A stretch of DNA of 64,000 bases from Caenorhabditis remanei. Taxonomy: Eukaryota; Nematoda; Chromadorea; Rhabditida; Rhabditidae. Below the pieces are notes generated by a model. It did no database searches and had not been told where the DNA came from. It was given only the letters and a program-made list of their open reading frames with translations. The stretch is from contig NC_071333.1 of the NCBI RefSeq assembly GCF_010183535.1, forward strand, positions 3,906,001 through 3,970,000, read 5' to 3'. How positions within the stretch are numbered: the first letter of the stretch is position 1; every line of letters starts with the position of its first letter. A program made the position numbers and the translations under genes. Shown here piece by piece: positions 41,288-53,385 of the stretch.

Positions 41288-42875
41288 GACCGAGAAACAA
41301 AGCGCCTTATAATTGTAGTGTGTAATTGGTGAAGCAGATGCTAGTAGTCTTACCGCGTCTTATATTTTTTCAAATTAGTCGGTAAGCGTTAAAGGATATT
41401 GCGTAGACAGGAAAACTTGTTGAGCACTAGACAGAGGGTAAAAGCCGACGAGATTACAACACAAGGTTTGTAATTAAACAATGGGGTGACGATCAAGATA
41501 AGAATCAAGAAAGGGAGGGGTGGAGAGTTTCGTCGGGGAAACAAAGAGACAATATAAGCGGTGACATGCAGTTCATATTTCCAGCTTTATATCTCGATGA
41601 GCTTCGATGCAACAAAGTTTATTTCAACTGAAGAAATGTTTACTGAATATTTAACTGTATTTTTCCAGTTTTCAGATTTTCAAAATTTTTTTTTGAGAAC
41701 CAAGCTATACCAATTTGAATTGACACCTCTGGCAGTCTTTGATTTATCATAAGATCGGAAATATTTTGAACTGAATGCCACCGTTACAATTAATGAACCA
41801 TCTGTTAATCACATTTCTTCAAAAAAACCATTGTTTTTCTTCAAAGAAATGCATTTTTCACAGGAATATTCTGAAAAGATCTGAATAAATCTCTGGAGAT
41901 GAAAATTGATAAATCCTTTCCAATTTTGTCTAATTGTCTTTCGAAGTTTATTGAGATTTTAAATTTATTAGTAGTTTGAATTTTATTTGAAATGCAGCGA
42001 TTTCTTTCACGCTTTGTGTGCATTAAAATACTAGTAGAAAACGAGATCTATGTTTCGTGTAGCCTATAATTATTGTCTTGTTATAGAAATGAAAATCCTG
42101 CACTTTTTTTGGTGAATGAAACGCCATAATTTTATATTGTCGAGTCATAACTAGTTTTTTGTAAGCGCTTGTTAGCCAATTTTATAGTTAATTTGTATAA
42201 CAACAATGGAAGTCTCTTATTGGAAGTATCAACTCTGTACTGTAGACAGTTCATCCCGTAACTCTCACGTAGTTTCTCAAGAAATTCATTTGTTTACAAT
42301 CCAACAGAACTCTTTCATCTAAAACTTTGAAGACCGCGCCTCTATTGTCCCTTCGCTTCCCAAAAGACTTTCACCACCCCCAACTTTTTCTCGCTCCCCC
42401 TTATCTTGATCGTCATTTCACACTCTAATTACATACCACGTGTTGTAATCCAGTCGCCTTTTACCCTTTGTCTATTGCTCAGTTTGTCTACCTGGCCGCG
42501 CAACATTCCTTAACGCATACCGACGAATCAAAAAAATGAAGCAATGGGATTACTAGCAGCTGCTTCATTGATTACGCACTCCAATTCTTTGTTTCTCGGT
42601 CATGCGCAACGTCGGTCTTATGTCCTTCTGGCTCTCTGTCTCTTCGCTTTCCGATGACTCCCCAACCCCTCTTTTCCCGCTTTCCCTTATCTTGCTCGTC
42701 ATCTCAGGCTCTAATTGCACACCACGTGTTGTAATCTCGCTTTCTTTTACCTTCTGTCTACTGCTCAAACAGTCTACCTGCACACGCAATATCCCTTAAC
42801 GCTTACCGACTAATTTGGAAGAAAGATAAGAATCTACTAGCAGCTGCTTCACCAATTATTCACTCCATTTGTGGG
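41288..42875. repeat. Three related ~260-bp repeats: one inverted (41.29-41.54 kb), two tandem (42.33-42.59, 42.60-42.88 kb)
   Basis: Shared blocks are TAGCAGCTGCTTCA, CCTTAACGCATACCGAC, ACCACGTGTTGTAAT, CTTATCTTGATCGTCAT and CACCCC (inverse on the left). The left copy and the first right copy bracket ~0.8 kb of unique AT-rich DNA. No coding exon seen. Confidence 0.75.
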
Positions 42876-43132
42876 TTTCTTTTGTTTCTTGGGGACGCCC
42901 TATATCGGTCTCATACCCGTCTCACTCTCACTTTAAAAGTATGACAATTATTTCACGTGATGTCGGACAATTATATATTTTTGAAAGTTGAGCCTCATGT
43001 TGGAACGAGATTTTTCAATTTTTTCTTTACCCAAACCACACTAATTTTTGTTTTTACTTTAATTTGTCTAGTTTTATTCTCTAACTCGTTTTAATATTTT
43101 ACATTCCAATTTCAGCGTTTTGCTACTTCTTA

Positions 43133-45249
43133 ATGGCATCTAACGGAGTAAACGGTACTCACAAAGCGGACGGTAACCTTCAAGGTTAGTAGCTGTTCAA
43201 TACAACGTCTAGACATCCCGTATATTTTGTATTCAGGTTCTTCCCCATGTTCAACCAGCCGTGTCACGCCTCGCCCCAAAACCCAAACTGGATCGCTCGG
43301 TATACATATCCATTGAAGTTTTTCTCATACTATTCAATGATTTCTAGATAACAACGTTCAAATATTCAAGACACAACTGAAACCTATCTTCCGTTCCTTG
43401 TTGACTCCACCACTGGTAAACGATAGCAAGAATACCCAAATAACTCTAAAAGAGTGTCTCAAGGTATCATTTGAATATCTTCTAGAAAAGAAGGTGTTTT
43501 TTGTTGTTTCAGAAGTTTCAAGAGAACGAAGAAAGCTTCAAAACAGTAGCGGGACCAATACTGATTGAATACCTGGCTGACCTCGTAACACAGCTTATCA
43601 CGCAGAATGAGGTAAAAATTACAGCTTGATAATAAATAATCACATTTCACTTTTTCAGACACGTGTCAATTATATTGGAACTCCAGGTATGTTTAGGGTT
43701 TTTCATTTTTTCTGGACGGTTTTGGCACATAGAGGCAGTTTTTTTTTGTGTTTCTGCTATTAAGGTAGTTTATTATTTCCGGCACCATCTATTCCTTATA
43801 CGTACATGAATTGTAAGGTTTAGGATGTTAAGTCAGTATGTATTATTACATAGTCTTTACTGATAATAGGATCAAACTACTGTAATAGGTGTGGACACAT
43901 TTATCTGGTTAGTGGTGGATGCCTAAGAAGACATCCGCCGCATTGAGAGTCACGCCCACAAGTTGTTTACAATAATTGAAATTTTTAATCCAGCTGGTTT
44001 TGACTTGTACTAGTCTCAACATGATAGTTACTGATGTAGGTACGACGATTAATCAAAATTAAATAAGTCTTTAGAGAAGTGCCCATTAAAATTTCAGAGC
44101 AAAATTGTATACTCCACCATGTTCTAGAGGATTTGCCTTCTTAAAACATAAAAATTTTAGAGCAGATTATGTTTTATGGGTACTGCATATGAAAGATAAC
44201 TCATTTCGCACTTTGAAAACGTCTGCCTTCTTTCAGCAGCCTTGGCGTTTGAGCAAGAATGGACTAGGAAAATGAGCAACCTTCGAACAACGGAGCATAT
44301 CCTTAATGCACCTTATTGTAGGGCCACATTGATGGAATTCTCTGTGGTAATAACATTAATCTCTCCGGAAAACGACATAGCTTTTCTTGCAGAAGTTCAA
44401 AGCATTCTCAGTAGAAGACCAACATAGTCTTCGGGAGTTCATGTACAGGGAAATTGTAGTGCTGGCCAGCGATTTGATCCACACAATAGATGTAACAGAA
44501 ACAAAGTAAGAAAACAAATATTTAAAAGTTTGTAATTTCAGATCGAAAGAAACAAAGTAATCGCACATTATGTGGTAATAGTTAATAGACAACATGCGGA
44601 GATCAACAAAATGGCAGAGAACTCGCAGGCAACAATAGCAGCCTTCATTAAAAGAGTTGCTGAACGGCAGAAAAGAATCTGTGAGCTCGAGCAAGAAAAA
44701 AATGTTCTAAGCTTAGAAATGGAGGGATTAAAACAACGAAATGCTTCCTTCGAGAAAGAAGTCAAAGAAAATAATCTTAGAATTGAACGGTTAGATCAGA
44801 AACTCAAGAAAATGGCAGAAGATCTCGAGAAGAAAACCAGGGAAGAGGCAAACCTGAGATCGGCAGCGGAGAGTCACAGAGATGAGATCGAGGAAGACAA
44901 TTCAAAGCTAGGAGAAAGGATTGCCCAATGCACTATGGAAAACCAAGAGCTCAAATCGCGTCTGGATGAATTGGAAAAGGAGACCAAGGACAATAGAAAT
45001 GCTGCTGAATGTCTGGAAAGACAGAAGACTGAAAATGACGATCTTAGAAAGCAAGTTGAAGAATTGACTAACCGAATGGAAACACATCAAATCAAAATTC
45101 TGGCAGTCCTAGATGACGCCAAAAAAACCGAAAGTACCAGAGAAAGCAATGAACAAATTAGACGTCTAATTCAAGCTATTTGTATTAAGAAAGACGATTC
45201 AAAGACTCCGAATATTGCCTCAAACCAGACGGGAGTCATGCTAAAATGA
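43133..45249 (+). CDS. 424-residue coiled-coil protein, eight exons
   Basis: Exons are 43,133-43,184, 43,237-43,299, 43,348-43,463, 43,513-43,611, 43,659-43,686, 44,237-44,346, 44,393-44,491 and 44,542-45,249. A ttccaatttcag 17 nt before the ATG could accept a spliced leader. Start MASNGVNGTHKADGN; residues ~20-40 are Ser/Thr/Pro-rich; residues ~41-190 are a predicted helical domain (QIFKTQLKPIFRSLLTPPLV, FKTVAGPILIEYLADLVTQL). The remainder (~210-390) is a continuous heptad-type Glu/Lys/Leu coiled coil. All phases agree if the exon 7 donor is gtaaca at 44,492. The stronger gtaaga at 44,506 leads to a stop, so there is a possible regulated choice. Function unknown; a structural or scaffold role is only inferred from the coiled coil. 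Confidence 0.7.
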
Positions 45250-45351
45250 AAAAATCAAAAGATGGTAATTTAACTGAAAATAGACACAAAACATTCATTT
45301 AATTTGTATTTCCAGGTTCCACCTACTCCAACTCTGGTGACATCACAACTA

Positions 45352-45405
45352 CATCTCTCTCTCTCTCTCTCTTTATCTCTCTGTTATCTCTGTTATCTCT
45401 GCCAT
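45352..45405. repeat. (TC)n-rich microsatellite
   Basis: About eleven TC units, then CTCTGTTAT repeats, just behind the coiled-coil gene's stop. Confidence 0.85.
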
Positions 45406-46771
45406 AATACACACAAAGTGATATTCTCCAAATGTTTTCAAACAGCTTATATAGTCCTAACGCATTTTTATTCTTTCTTGCTATATCTTCCGCATTTTCT
45501 TGGTTTTAGGATCAATTGTGCAGCTCAAACCATATTCATCGATATCCTGAACATGCTTACTCCACTCTCTATCCATTTTCTCATATCAAAACACGATTTT
45601 TTTCAAAATAATTACGTCTTTATCTAGAATAAAAAACCCTAAATATAGGATGGAGCAAATAAAATCCAAAATCCAAAATTTTGTTTTTAGATTTTAGAAT
45701 TCGTTATACCATATTCAGAATCTATGTAAAATTAGCGTAACACAACGTCGGATTCAAGGGTTAAAATTAAGAAAACTCATGAACTACGCAGGATGGCAAC
45801 AAACAACCGCTACTCACTCACTGCCCCTATCAATTCTATCCTTAGGAATTTAAAATTTCGTCAATTTAATGTCAGCGCAATGCTAACGCGCTCAAGCGGA
45901 ACCTGTGTCTCGCCGAATCAGACACTCTCTCTCATGCGCATGGAAATGGAAGAGGCTTGAAATTAAAAAAACTCATGAGCTACACAGGTTAGAATTCAGA
46001 ACCCAGAATCCCGTTTTCAGAATCTAGAATTTAGTCAACAACTACGTCGGATAATGCAAGTAAGTGCTTCTTACATGATAAAAATCTCAAACCGAATGAT
46101 TCAAGGCTTAAAATTTAGAAAAACTATCCAGGATACCAATAAACAACCGCTACTGACTCACTGCCACTACTAATTCTAACCTTGAGAATTTAACATTTTG
46201 CCATTTTGCCGGCAATGCAATGCAAACGCGCTCCATCGTAATCTGTGTCTCTACGAAGTACAATCTCTCGGTTTGTTACTAAATTTTTCTTTTCTAAGAC
46301 TGGCTGCTTAAACAAATTTTGAAACAAAAACTAAACTGGGCATTTTATGTGATCTACTAGTTATTTTCAGTTTTGGAATAGGATAAGGCTGAAAAAACGG
46401 AAAAAACCTTTTTTGCAATTTTTCTGTTCAAAAATCAAAAGAAAAGCTTCCCGACTTTCACGCCACAAAAAGTTTAAAAACTATATTCCTTATTGCTTAG
46501 AAACCACTGACGCGCATACAGAATCAAAGCGACTAAACTGAGGCAAAATTTGTCATCTAGGCAAAACAAAAGTCATTCACCGACAAAGCTGCTACATTTT
46601 CATAATCAAACGCTGAACTTGGAAACTTCTAGCTAACTGCGTCGATTATAATTGTTTTTTGACTCCCTCTAAGCCGCAAACTCTCACGTTTCTTTCTCTA
46701 CCACCCGTCCCTACCCCTCTCCTCCCCCAATTTATTATTATTAAATGATGAACAAGACAAATTTTAAACAA

Positions 46772-47164
46772 TTATTTCCGTCTTGTTCGAACCGCTATCG
46801 ATGCTTCATTGACAACCGTTTGTTCACGCACTCTCATTCCATCCTCCTGAAAATGAAACGATGATCAAAATGGCGGTGAGATCAGAAAACTTACTATTCA
46901 AAACTGTTGTTTTGAAAACGAGATATCTGTCCAGTGGCCGACATTGGAATAATGACAGTCTTCCTTTGGTACTCCAGCACTACGAATGATTGGAATATCA
47001 TTTGGTCCAAGTAGATCAGGGAATCTGAACAATGGCGTGAGGCGGTTTTTATTGTTGAAAAGCTTGTTTTTGAAAATGAGCTTACCAGCTTCTCCGATGA
47101 CGAGCTTGTGATTAAAACCTTCTCCGGTTGCTGCAAGAGTGCATGCTGGTGGGTCCGTGGGCAA
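46772..47164 (-). pseudogene. Coding relic in the left arm
   Basis: A frame reads PTDPPACTLAATGEGFNHKL up to a gtaagct donor. A following exon reads DSLIYLDQMIFQSFVVLEYQ, and the last block (46,845-46,772, after tttcattttcag) reads EDGMRVREQTVVNEASIAVR to TAA. The last block matches DDGMRKIVFVVNGASIE of the right arm. Phases do not connect, so it is a relic. Family unknown. Confidence 0.35.
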
Positions 47165-48960
47165 AAACTTGTTTTTGTTTTGCTTGGAGTTCGGCTAGAG
47201 TCGAACACATTTCATCTTTTCTTTCCATACATTCCAGATTTGCTCATTGTGCAGGCCATCACAGAAACCTGTTGCCATGAATCTTCGACGATTACTGGAA
47301 GTAACAATGTATCAGTTTTGCCGTTAACCTATATACTAATTGTTACTATTCTACTACTATTGGTCAAAAGATTGTCAAAACTTCATTTTTTTTCGGCGAG
47401 CAATGTTTAGCGAACTATACAGTCGTAACATTGTGGCAAAAATAACAAAATTCAGTATGAGATTTGCTTTAGCTAGGACTTTCAAGTTATCTATCATACC
47501 GGAACTGTAAATTTGACAAAAACTTATCTTAGTCTAGCTTCCACTTTTTTGTTCCTTGTCGTCGCTTCAGTTTTCCCTCAGTTTCGATTTGCTTGCTCTT
47601 CTTTTTATTAGCTGTTCCACATTTAAGCTTTCGACCATATGATATATTTTCTCTGTTCCGCGCAGTTGTTTTTTTCTGAAAAAAAGAGAGTAGAAGCTGA
47701 AATGTCCTTGTTTCTCTACCTTAAATTGTTGGGATACGAAATATCTGCGTCAAGCATCATCATCACCGGTCAAATCTAGTTTTACTTCAGTCATCTGTAT
47801 GCGTGTTTGCTCTGAAATTGTAGAAAATTAAGGAAACGTATTGAACCATATATGGTAACTTGAAAATAGGACAAAATTAGAGCGTTAATTAGTTTAAGCA
47901 GTTGTGATTTTCGTAAATATGGTTTTTTTTCAGTTATTCCAAGTTATACAAGAAAAATGAGATTTTTAATGTTTCCGCCAATTTCACAGCCAAAAACTTT
48001 GTTTTCAAACAAAAACCGTCAAAATTATCAATCTATCCTTGCTTTAAAACTTGGTTTTTAATAAAAATATAATTTTTTCATCAAAAATCCTAATAAAATC
48101 ATGAAAAAAGTTTGAAAAACGAAACGAAAGAGAAATTAATAGTGCGAAAATCCGAAAAAAAGAGAGAGAAAAGTGAAAAAACAGGGAGACGCAGATTTTC
48201 GTTGCGAGACCCGCGACTCATTTAGTAATGTGCGCCTTTGAGAAATATCTGCGTCTCTCTGTTTACACACTCTTTCTCTCTCCCCATTTTTAAATCCTTG
48301 CGCTAGTGGTTTCTCCGTTTTTTCTATCGTTTTCAAAGTTTTTCAAATATTTTTTCAATGATGAAAAACAATAATTTCATTGTATACCTGTTTTTCGAGA
48401 AAGAATAAACTGATATCTTGAAAGTTTCGCTTGAAAATGACAATTTTTGGTTATGAAAATGTTTTGGGATATGAAAAACTGATGTTTTGTTATTTTGCTT
48501 CAATTTCTTATAGTTTCAGAGCAAACACGGCTACAGGAGACCAACATTAAACTCGATCCACTCTGTGACAATAATTTTTCATGCAGATATGACGTATCAA
48601 ATCAATACAAGGTAGGAAAAACAAGAACATTTCAGTTTTAACTCATTTTTTCCAGAACTATAACTACACGGGTGGACAGTTGAATAAAAATTAGTGGACA
48701 TAGAGCAAAACTGAGGGAAAACTGAAGCGACGACGAGGAACAAAACAGTGGAACCTCGTCTAAGACAAGCTTTTGTCGATTTGGAACAAAGAAATGATCT
48801 CATATAGTTGATAGCTTTAAAGTGGAACAGCTGATAAAAAAGAAGAGGAAGTGAATCGACACTGAGGGAAAACTGCAGCGAGGACGAGGGACAAAACAGT
48901 GAACGCTCGTCTAAGATAAGTGTTTTGTCAAATTTACAGTTCCGGTATGATAGATAACTT

Positions 48961-49045
48961 GACAGTCTCACGGCCTCAAGCGGTGGCCCTCTCAAAGTAC
49001 TGTGCGCAGTGCATTGAAAGGGCCTCCGCTGGAGGCCGTGCTGTC
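48961..49045. repeat. 85-nt hairpin inserted in the right arm
   Basis: The sequence folds on itself almost end to end, GACAGTCTCACGGCCTC against GAGGCCGTGCTGTC, with a small loop at TGTGCGCA. The corresponding place in the left arm (~47,470) lacks it, so it was inserted after the inverted duplication formed. Its size and shape resemble a microRNA precursor, but a tiny palindromic MITE is the simpler reading. Confidence 0.7.
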
Positions 49046-49369
49046 TTAGCTGAAGCAAATCTAATACTGATTTTTGTCATTTTCGCCACAATGTTACGAC
49101 TGGATAGTTCGCTAAACATTGCTCGCCGAAAATAATGAACTTTTGACAACTTTCTAATCATAAGTAGTAGTATTTGTAAGAAATAATACATAGTTTAATG
49201 GCGAAACAGATAATTTGTAACTTCCAAATCTTGACTCATCTGCATGGTACAATGATTCAGTTTTTGAGCAAATTGGATGGAAAAAATGGAATGAATAGAT
49301 GGGATAGCATGAAAAATGCAACGTAAGTTGATTTCGAATGACTATCAGTCCCCTAATAGCAATTTTCAG

Positions 49370-50098
49370 CAGTTTCAAACGGAACGGACGGTTGGTCTAT
49401 GCAAAGTCTATCCTATTGGATCTGGAAAAAACACGTTGCAAGGAGACAGTTTATCTAATAGTAAGTTTTTGAGTTCACCATCATTTTGCTCATTATTTGA
49501 TTTTTCAGGATGATGGAGTGAGATGCTTGTTCCATCATCCTGAAAAAAGATAACACTTTTACATTAGTTGACAAAATTCACTTCAGATGACTTTTCAAAA
49601 CTGAGGACCAATGGTACATCAACTCGAAAATACATCTATGAAGACTCCTGTGAAAGAAGCCTCCGATGAGACGATAAATATGGGAGAAATTCCTCATGAA
49701 CATCAAGATGCTCGTATGGCAAGAATCCTCCGTCTTGCTAGAGAAACGCCACAGAGTGCTAGGTGAACACCAAATCATGGAAGTTTGAGCTTTGAGAACC
49801 GTCAACTATGAGGAAACACATTGCTGGGATGATCCGGAACTGCTGATTCATTTTCCAACGTGGGAATGTACCTCAAATTTCCAATAATAGAAACATTTCT
49901 GCGAAATGATCGTTGGGAACCTTCATTGAAAAGCCTCATGAATGCAAAATCATACCGAACAGTTATGTAATAGTGAGTTTTCTGACCTCACCGTGATTTC
50001 AGTCATCATTTCATTTTCAGGATGATGGAATGAGAAAAATAGTATTTGTTGTCAATGGAGCTAGCATCGAGATCAACAGCGGCTGGAAGGAAACTTAA
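49370..50098 (+). pseudogene. Coding relics in the right arm
   Basis: Splice-bounded pieces are 49,370-49,459 (SFKRNGRLVYAKSILLDLEK, TRCKETVYLI), 49,509 onwards (DDGVRCLFHHPEKR, stop), an exon with MVHQLENTSMKTPVKEASDE to ARETPQSAR (49,611-49,761), and a later one with EKPHECKIIPNSYVI joined in phase to DDGMRKIVFVVNGASIEINS and GWKET, TAA at 50,096. Two of them end in the same YVI/YLI-donor-DDG pattern, so a two-exon unit has been tandemly duplicated. No family recognised. Confidence 0.4.
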
Positions 50099-51137
50099 AT
50101 AGTTGTTCACAATTTTGTGCTGTTTATTATATAATAATAAAAAATTAGGGGTGGGGAGGGGTGGGGTAAAAACGGGTGGGTTTCCATCTAATGAGGAAAG
50201 AATAAGTAGGAAATTTATCGACCCACTCTGCCACAAGTAACCACTTTCAGCATTTTAGTATCAAAATCTAGCAGCTCTGTCGGTGAATGACTTTTGTTTT
50301 GCCTAGATCCCAATTTTTTGCCGCAACAGTCAGTTTTAATCTGTAAGCGTTTCAGCAGTTTCTTAGCAATAGGGAATAACGTTTCAAACGTTTCGAGCCG
50401 TTATAGTTGGGAAGCGTTTTTGTTAATTTATGGACAGAAATCAATGCAAATAGGTTATTAAGACAACAATGCGCTGAAAATTGAGTTTTTTGAATCAAAA
50501 CACACATTTTTCTCAGTTTTCCGGATATTTTTTGTTCCAAAACCAAACCACATCGTAGATCACAAAATCTGCGTAGTTTAGTTTTTTAACCAACCGGTCT
50601 TAGAAGGAGAATATTTCGGAACAGACAGTTTTTTTTTCCATGCGCGCGAGAGAGTGTGTGATTCGGTAAGACACAGGTTCGCTGGAGCGCGCATGCATTG
50701 TTTTGACGACAAAATGGCAAAATTTCTAATTCTGAAGGTTAGAATTGGTAGTGGCAGTGGCACTAGAAAAGCGCGCACTCAAATTATCCGACGTAGTTGT
50801 TGCCTGGATTCTAGATTCTGAAAACGGGATTTTGGGTTCTGAATTCTAACTTGTGTAGCTCAAAAGTTTTCTTAATTTTTTGTACCGGTGGTTTGTAAGT
50901 TTCCTGTGTAGCTCATGTAGCTCATGAGTTTTTCCAAATTTTTTGCGTTGAATCTTTCGGTGTTAGACAATTAGGTTGGAAGAAACAGTAGAGATGCGCA
51001 TTTTTCCAGTATTGGATGTTGATTGAATTCTGCATTCTGGACTCTGTATTCTGGGTCTTTAATTCTAGATTAAGACAAAATAATTAATCAAAGATTCGGG
51101 TTTTGATATAAAAGAACGAATAGAGAGTTGCGTAAAC

Positions 51138-51314
51138 ATGTTTAGGATATCCATGAATATGGGCGGAGCTGCAAAATTGATCCTAAAACCAAGAAAATGC
51201 GGAAGATACAACAAAACGCGATGGCTCGAGATAACGATGACGGATTACTCCAAAAAGCAACAGGTCTATGAGGGGAATACATACAGACTGCGTAGAAGGC
51301 GTGGGTGGAAGTGA
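51138..51314 (+). CDS. 58-residue basic small ORF
   Basis: An uninterrupted frame from ATG reads MFRISMNMGGAAKLILKPRK, CGRYNKTRWLEITMTDYSKK, QQVYEGNTYRLRRRRGWK, then TGA. It is very Lys/Arg-rich, which could suit a nucleic-acid-binding peptide. It lies directly outside the 5.4-kb inverted duplication. No splice signals, no homologue known to me; may be chance. Confidence 0.3.
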   Translation: MFRISMNMGGAAKLILKPRKCGRYNKTRWLEITMTDYSKKQQVYEGNTYRLRRRRGWK

Positions 51315-51319
51315 GACGG

Positions 51320-52030
51320 TCTGTAAGACACGTAGATTAGTTAATAGTTTTGATATCAGAAAAATGTCATGACAGGCTCCGCTAGACGAGATAGACGAGA
51401 CGGGAAAAGAAAATGTTTCACCGAGCCCATCGATGGCGTGTGGTTTAGAAGAACCAATAGAATGTGAGTGATCTTAGCAGGGCACAGAACTAGTACCACA
51501 TAAGAAATACACAGATTCCTTACAATATGTTTGAAGTATCGGAGGTATTTGTAAAAAAACATTCTATTAATATTTCACTTTGGTAGGTGGTTCAAATGAT
51601 AGGAAAATCAAACCATCCTACTTATCAGAAGATTACACCAAAAATGGTAAATGAGAAACTGGAAACAGTTTTCATGAGACCCGAGACAGGTGATAGAACT
51701 TGGATATAAAATATAAAATTTTGTGAATCTATTATATGAAATTGACTGTGTTTTGACGGCTGAGACCCACAGATAGTAATTGATGTTGATTAATAAAGTT
51801 TGTTATTAAACATAATTTGCAACATGAAATCGTCTTTTCTATCTAAAGGTTTTTATAATATCAAGCCCTCTAACTACTTCTCTGTTTATATTTTGAGAGT
51901 AAAACTATTGCATTCAATCTTGATCACATTCCATTAAAACTTTCAAAAAAATATAGGTTGTTGGATGTTCGTTATTTCTTCTTATACTCACATTCCCTCG
52001 TTTCCGTCATCACCCTTTATATACATGTAT
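51320..52030. other. No gene seen
   Basis: AT-rich spacer. Short ORFs overlap without splice support. Confidence 0.45.
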
Positions 52031-52042
52031 TATACTGGGAAC

Positions 52043-52315
52043 CATACTTATCATTTGACGGGCCGGGCCGAAAAAAAATTTTGCCGGCCCACTCGGGCCG
52101 GGTGGAAAATTTTTTTAAATTTTGGCACCCCAAAAATAATTTTCAAGTGCTTTTTTATCACTAAATTCACTTAAGAACTAATAAAAATCATCAATTCAGT
52201 CGAATTTTTGCAGAAAATGCCCCAAAAACCACTTTCTCAAAAATTAATACTGAAAAAAACATGTTTTTCGAAAAAAAGTCACTTCACCCGGGCCGACCGG
52301 CCCGTGACAAGTATG
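52043..52315. mobile_element. hAT-type MITE, exact 8-bp target duplication
   Basis: The ends CATACTTATCATTTGACGGG and the inverse of CCCGTGACAAGTATG are inverted. CTGGGAAC is duplicated on both sides (52,035-52,042 and 52,316-52,323). Subterminal GGGCCGG/CCGGCCC tracts match the 17.2-kb element of the same family. Confidence 0.9.
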
Positions 52316-52329
52316 CTGGGAACGGGTTA

Positions 52330-53290
52330 TTCTCCTTATTTTTCCTCTTTTTATTTTATGGATTCATAAAAAGAGCCCGACAGGTCTTGTTTACCAACTG
52401 ACTTCTTTCCCAAATGATATTTCATAATTCAAAAATCTCCCGCCGAACGCATTTTATGCATCACTATCCTTTCACTTTCAATATTACCCTTGATCTCTCC
52501 GCTTCTTCAAATTTGTTTGAGTTGAGTGACGCACGTTCTCTCTTCTTTCTTTATGAGACTAGTGACAGACAAGTGAGACTGTTCTTTATCTATTCTCTTC
52601 CTCTTTGAATAATTGTTTGTTTCTCTGATGATACCTGATATGAATTTCTAAAATCTTACGCGCCGGAACCATTATGAATAAAAAATAGATTGATTTGTAT
52701 GGCCTATTGAAAATGTTGTTGTTGGGATAATCAGTAATACCGCAACAAATTTTCAAATTGGACATATGATTCCTTTTTCTCAACATCTTCGACACACGGT
52801 GGAAAAGCTAACATTTTTTATTGATATCAATAATATCAATAATAAAAATTTTGAATTTTAAAGTTTAGTCTTTTCTCTTCCAAATTTCATCGATTATCGA
52901 CAACATATGGTTACTTCTTCCCTATCTCTTCATCTTTCGATATTTTTGACCGCCAAAATCCAACAGCTTCTCAAATTTCACTGTTATTCTCTTAATCCAC
53001 CTCTGCCTTTAGCCACGCTCTCTCACTTCTTTTTCAAGGTTGAAATACTGACCGTCTCTTCTCTTTTAACTTTTAGACTGACCATTCTCTTCTCTTATAA
53101 CATCCAATTGTATCATGATTATACGTTTCTGAATCCTCATATTCTAGAATATCCTAAAATGAAAATGATTTTTTAATTTAATACTCATTCGATGACCACG
53201 CTTCTCACATTACCCTTATTCTTTTTGGATAGCTTTAATATTTCACTACAGAGGCAAAACATCTGGAGAACGGCGTCTGAACCTGTCAGA
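52330..53290. other. No gene seen upstream of the T-box gene
   Basis: Pyrimidine-rich stretches (52,960-53,100) and AT-rich DNA. Likely the T-box gene's regulatory region. No exon could be supported. Confidence 0.45.
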
Positions 53291-53303
53291 TACCTTACAA
53301 CAT

Positions 53304-53319
53304 AGGTGTGAACACCTTA
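53304..53319 (+). promoter_or_regulatory. Paired T-box half-sites 67 bp before the T-box start codon
   Basis: AGGTGTGAACACCTTA contains the consensus T-box half-site AGGTGTGA and, on the other strand, TAAGGTGTTC. The two AGGTGT cores face each other with two bases between. Since the next gene encodes a T-box protein, autoregulation is an attractive inference. Confidence 0.5.
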
Positions 53320-53385
53320 TGTTCTCTTTCAATTACTATCTTGTTTTAAGAAATCACTCGTTAATTTTTCATTTTGAGAAAAACC

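Larger units (their letters stand above)
45650..51080. repeat. 5.4-kb imperfect inverted duplication
   Basis: Matching inverse blocks run through both halves: AACCGCTACTCACTCACTGC-type ends (45,810; inverse ~50,740), TCCATCCTCCTGAAAATGAA (46,838; inverse ~50,018), TAGATAACTTG/CAAGTTATCTATC (47,485; 48,953), GTGTTTGCTCTGAAA (47,804; inverse 48,513). The axis is ~48.2 kb. Arm identity is modest (clearly below that of the 1.7-1.8-kb palindromes), so it is older. Each arm carries relics of the same two-exon coding unit. The outer ends also contain internal tandem copies (45.74-45.96 and 46.10-46.27 kb). Confidence 0.75.
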
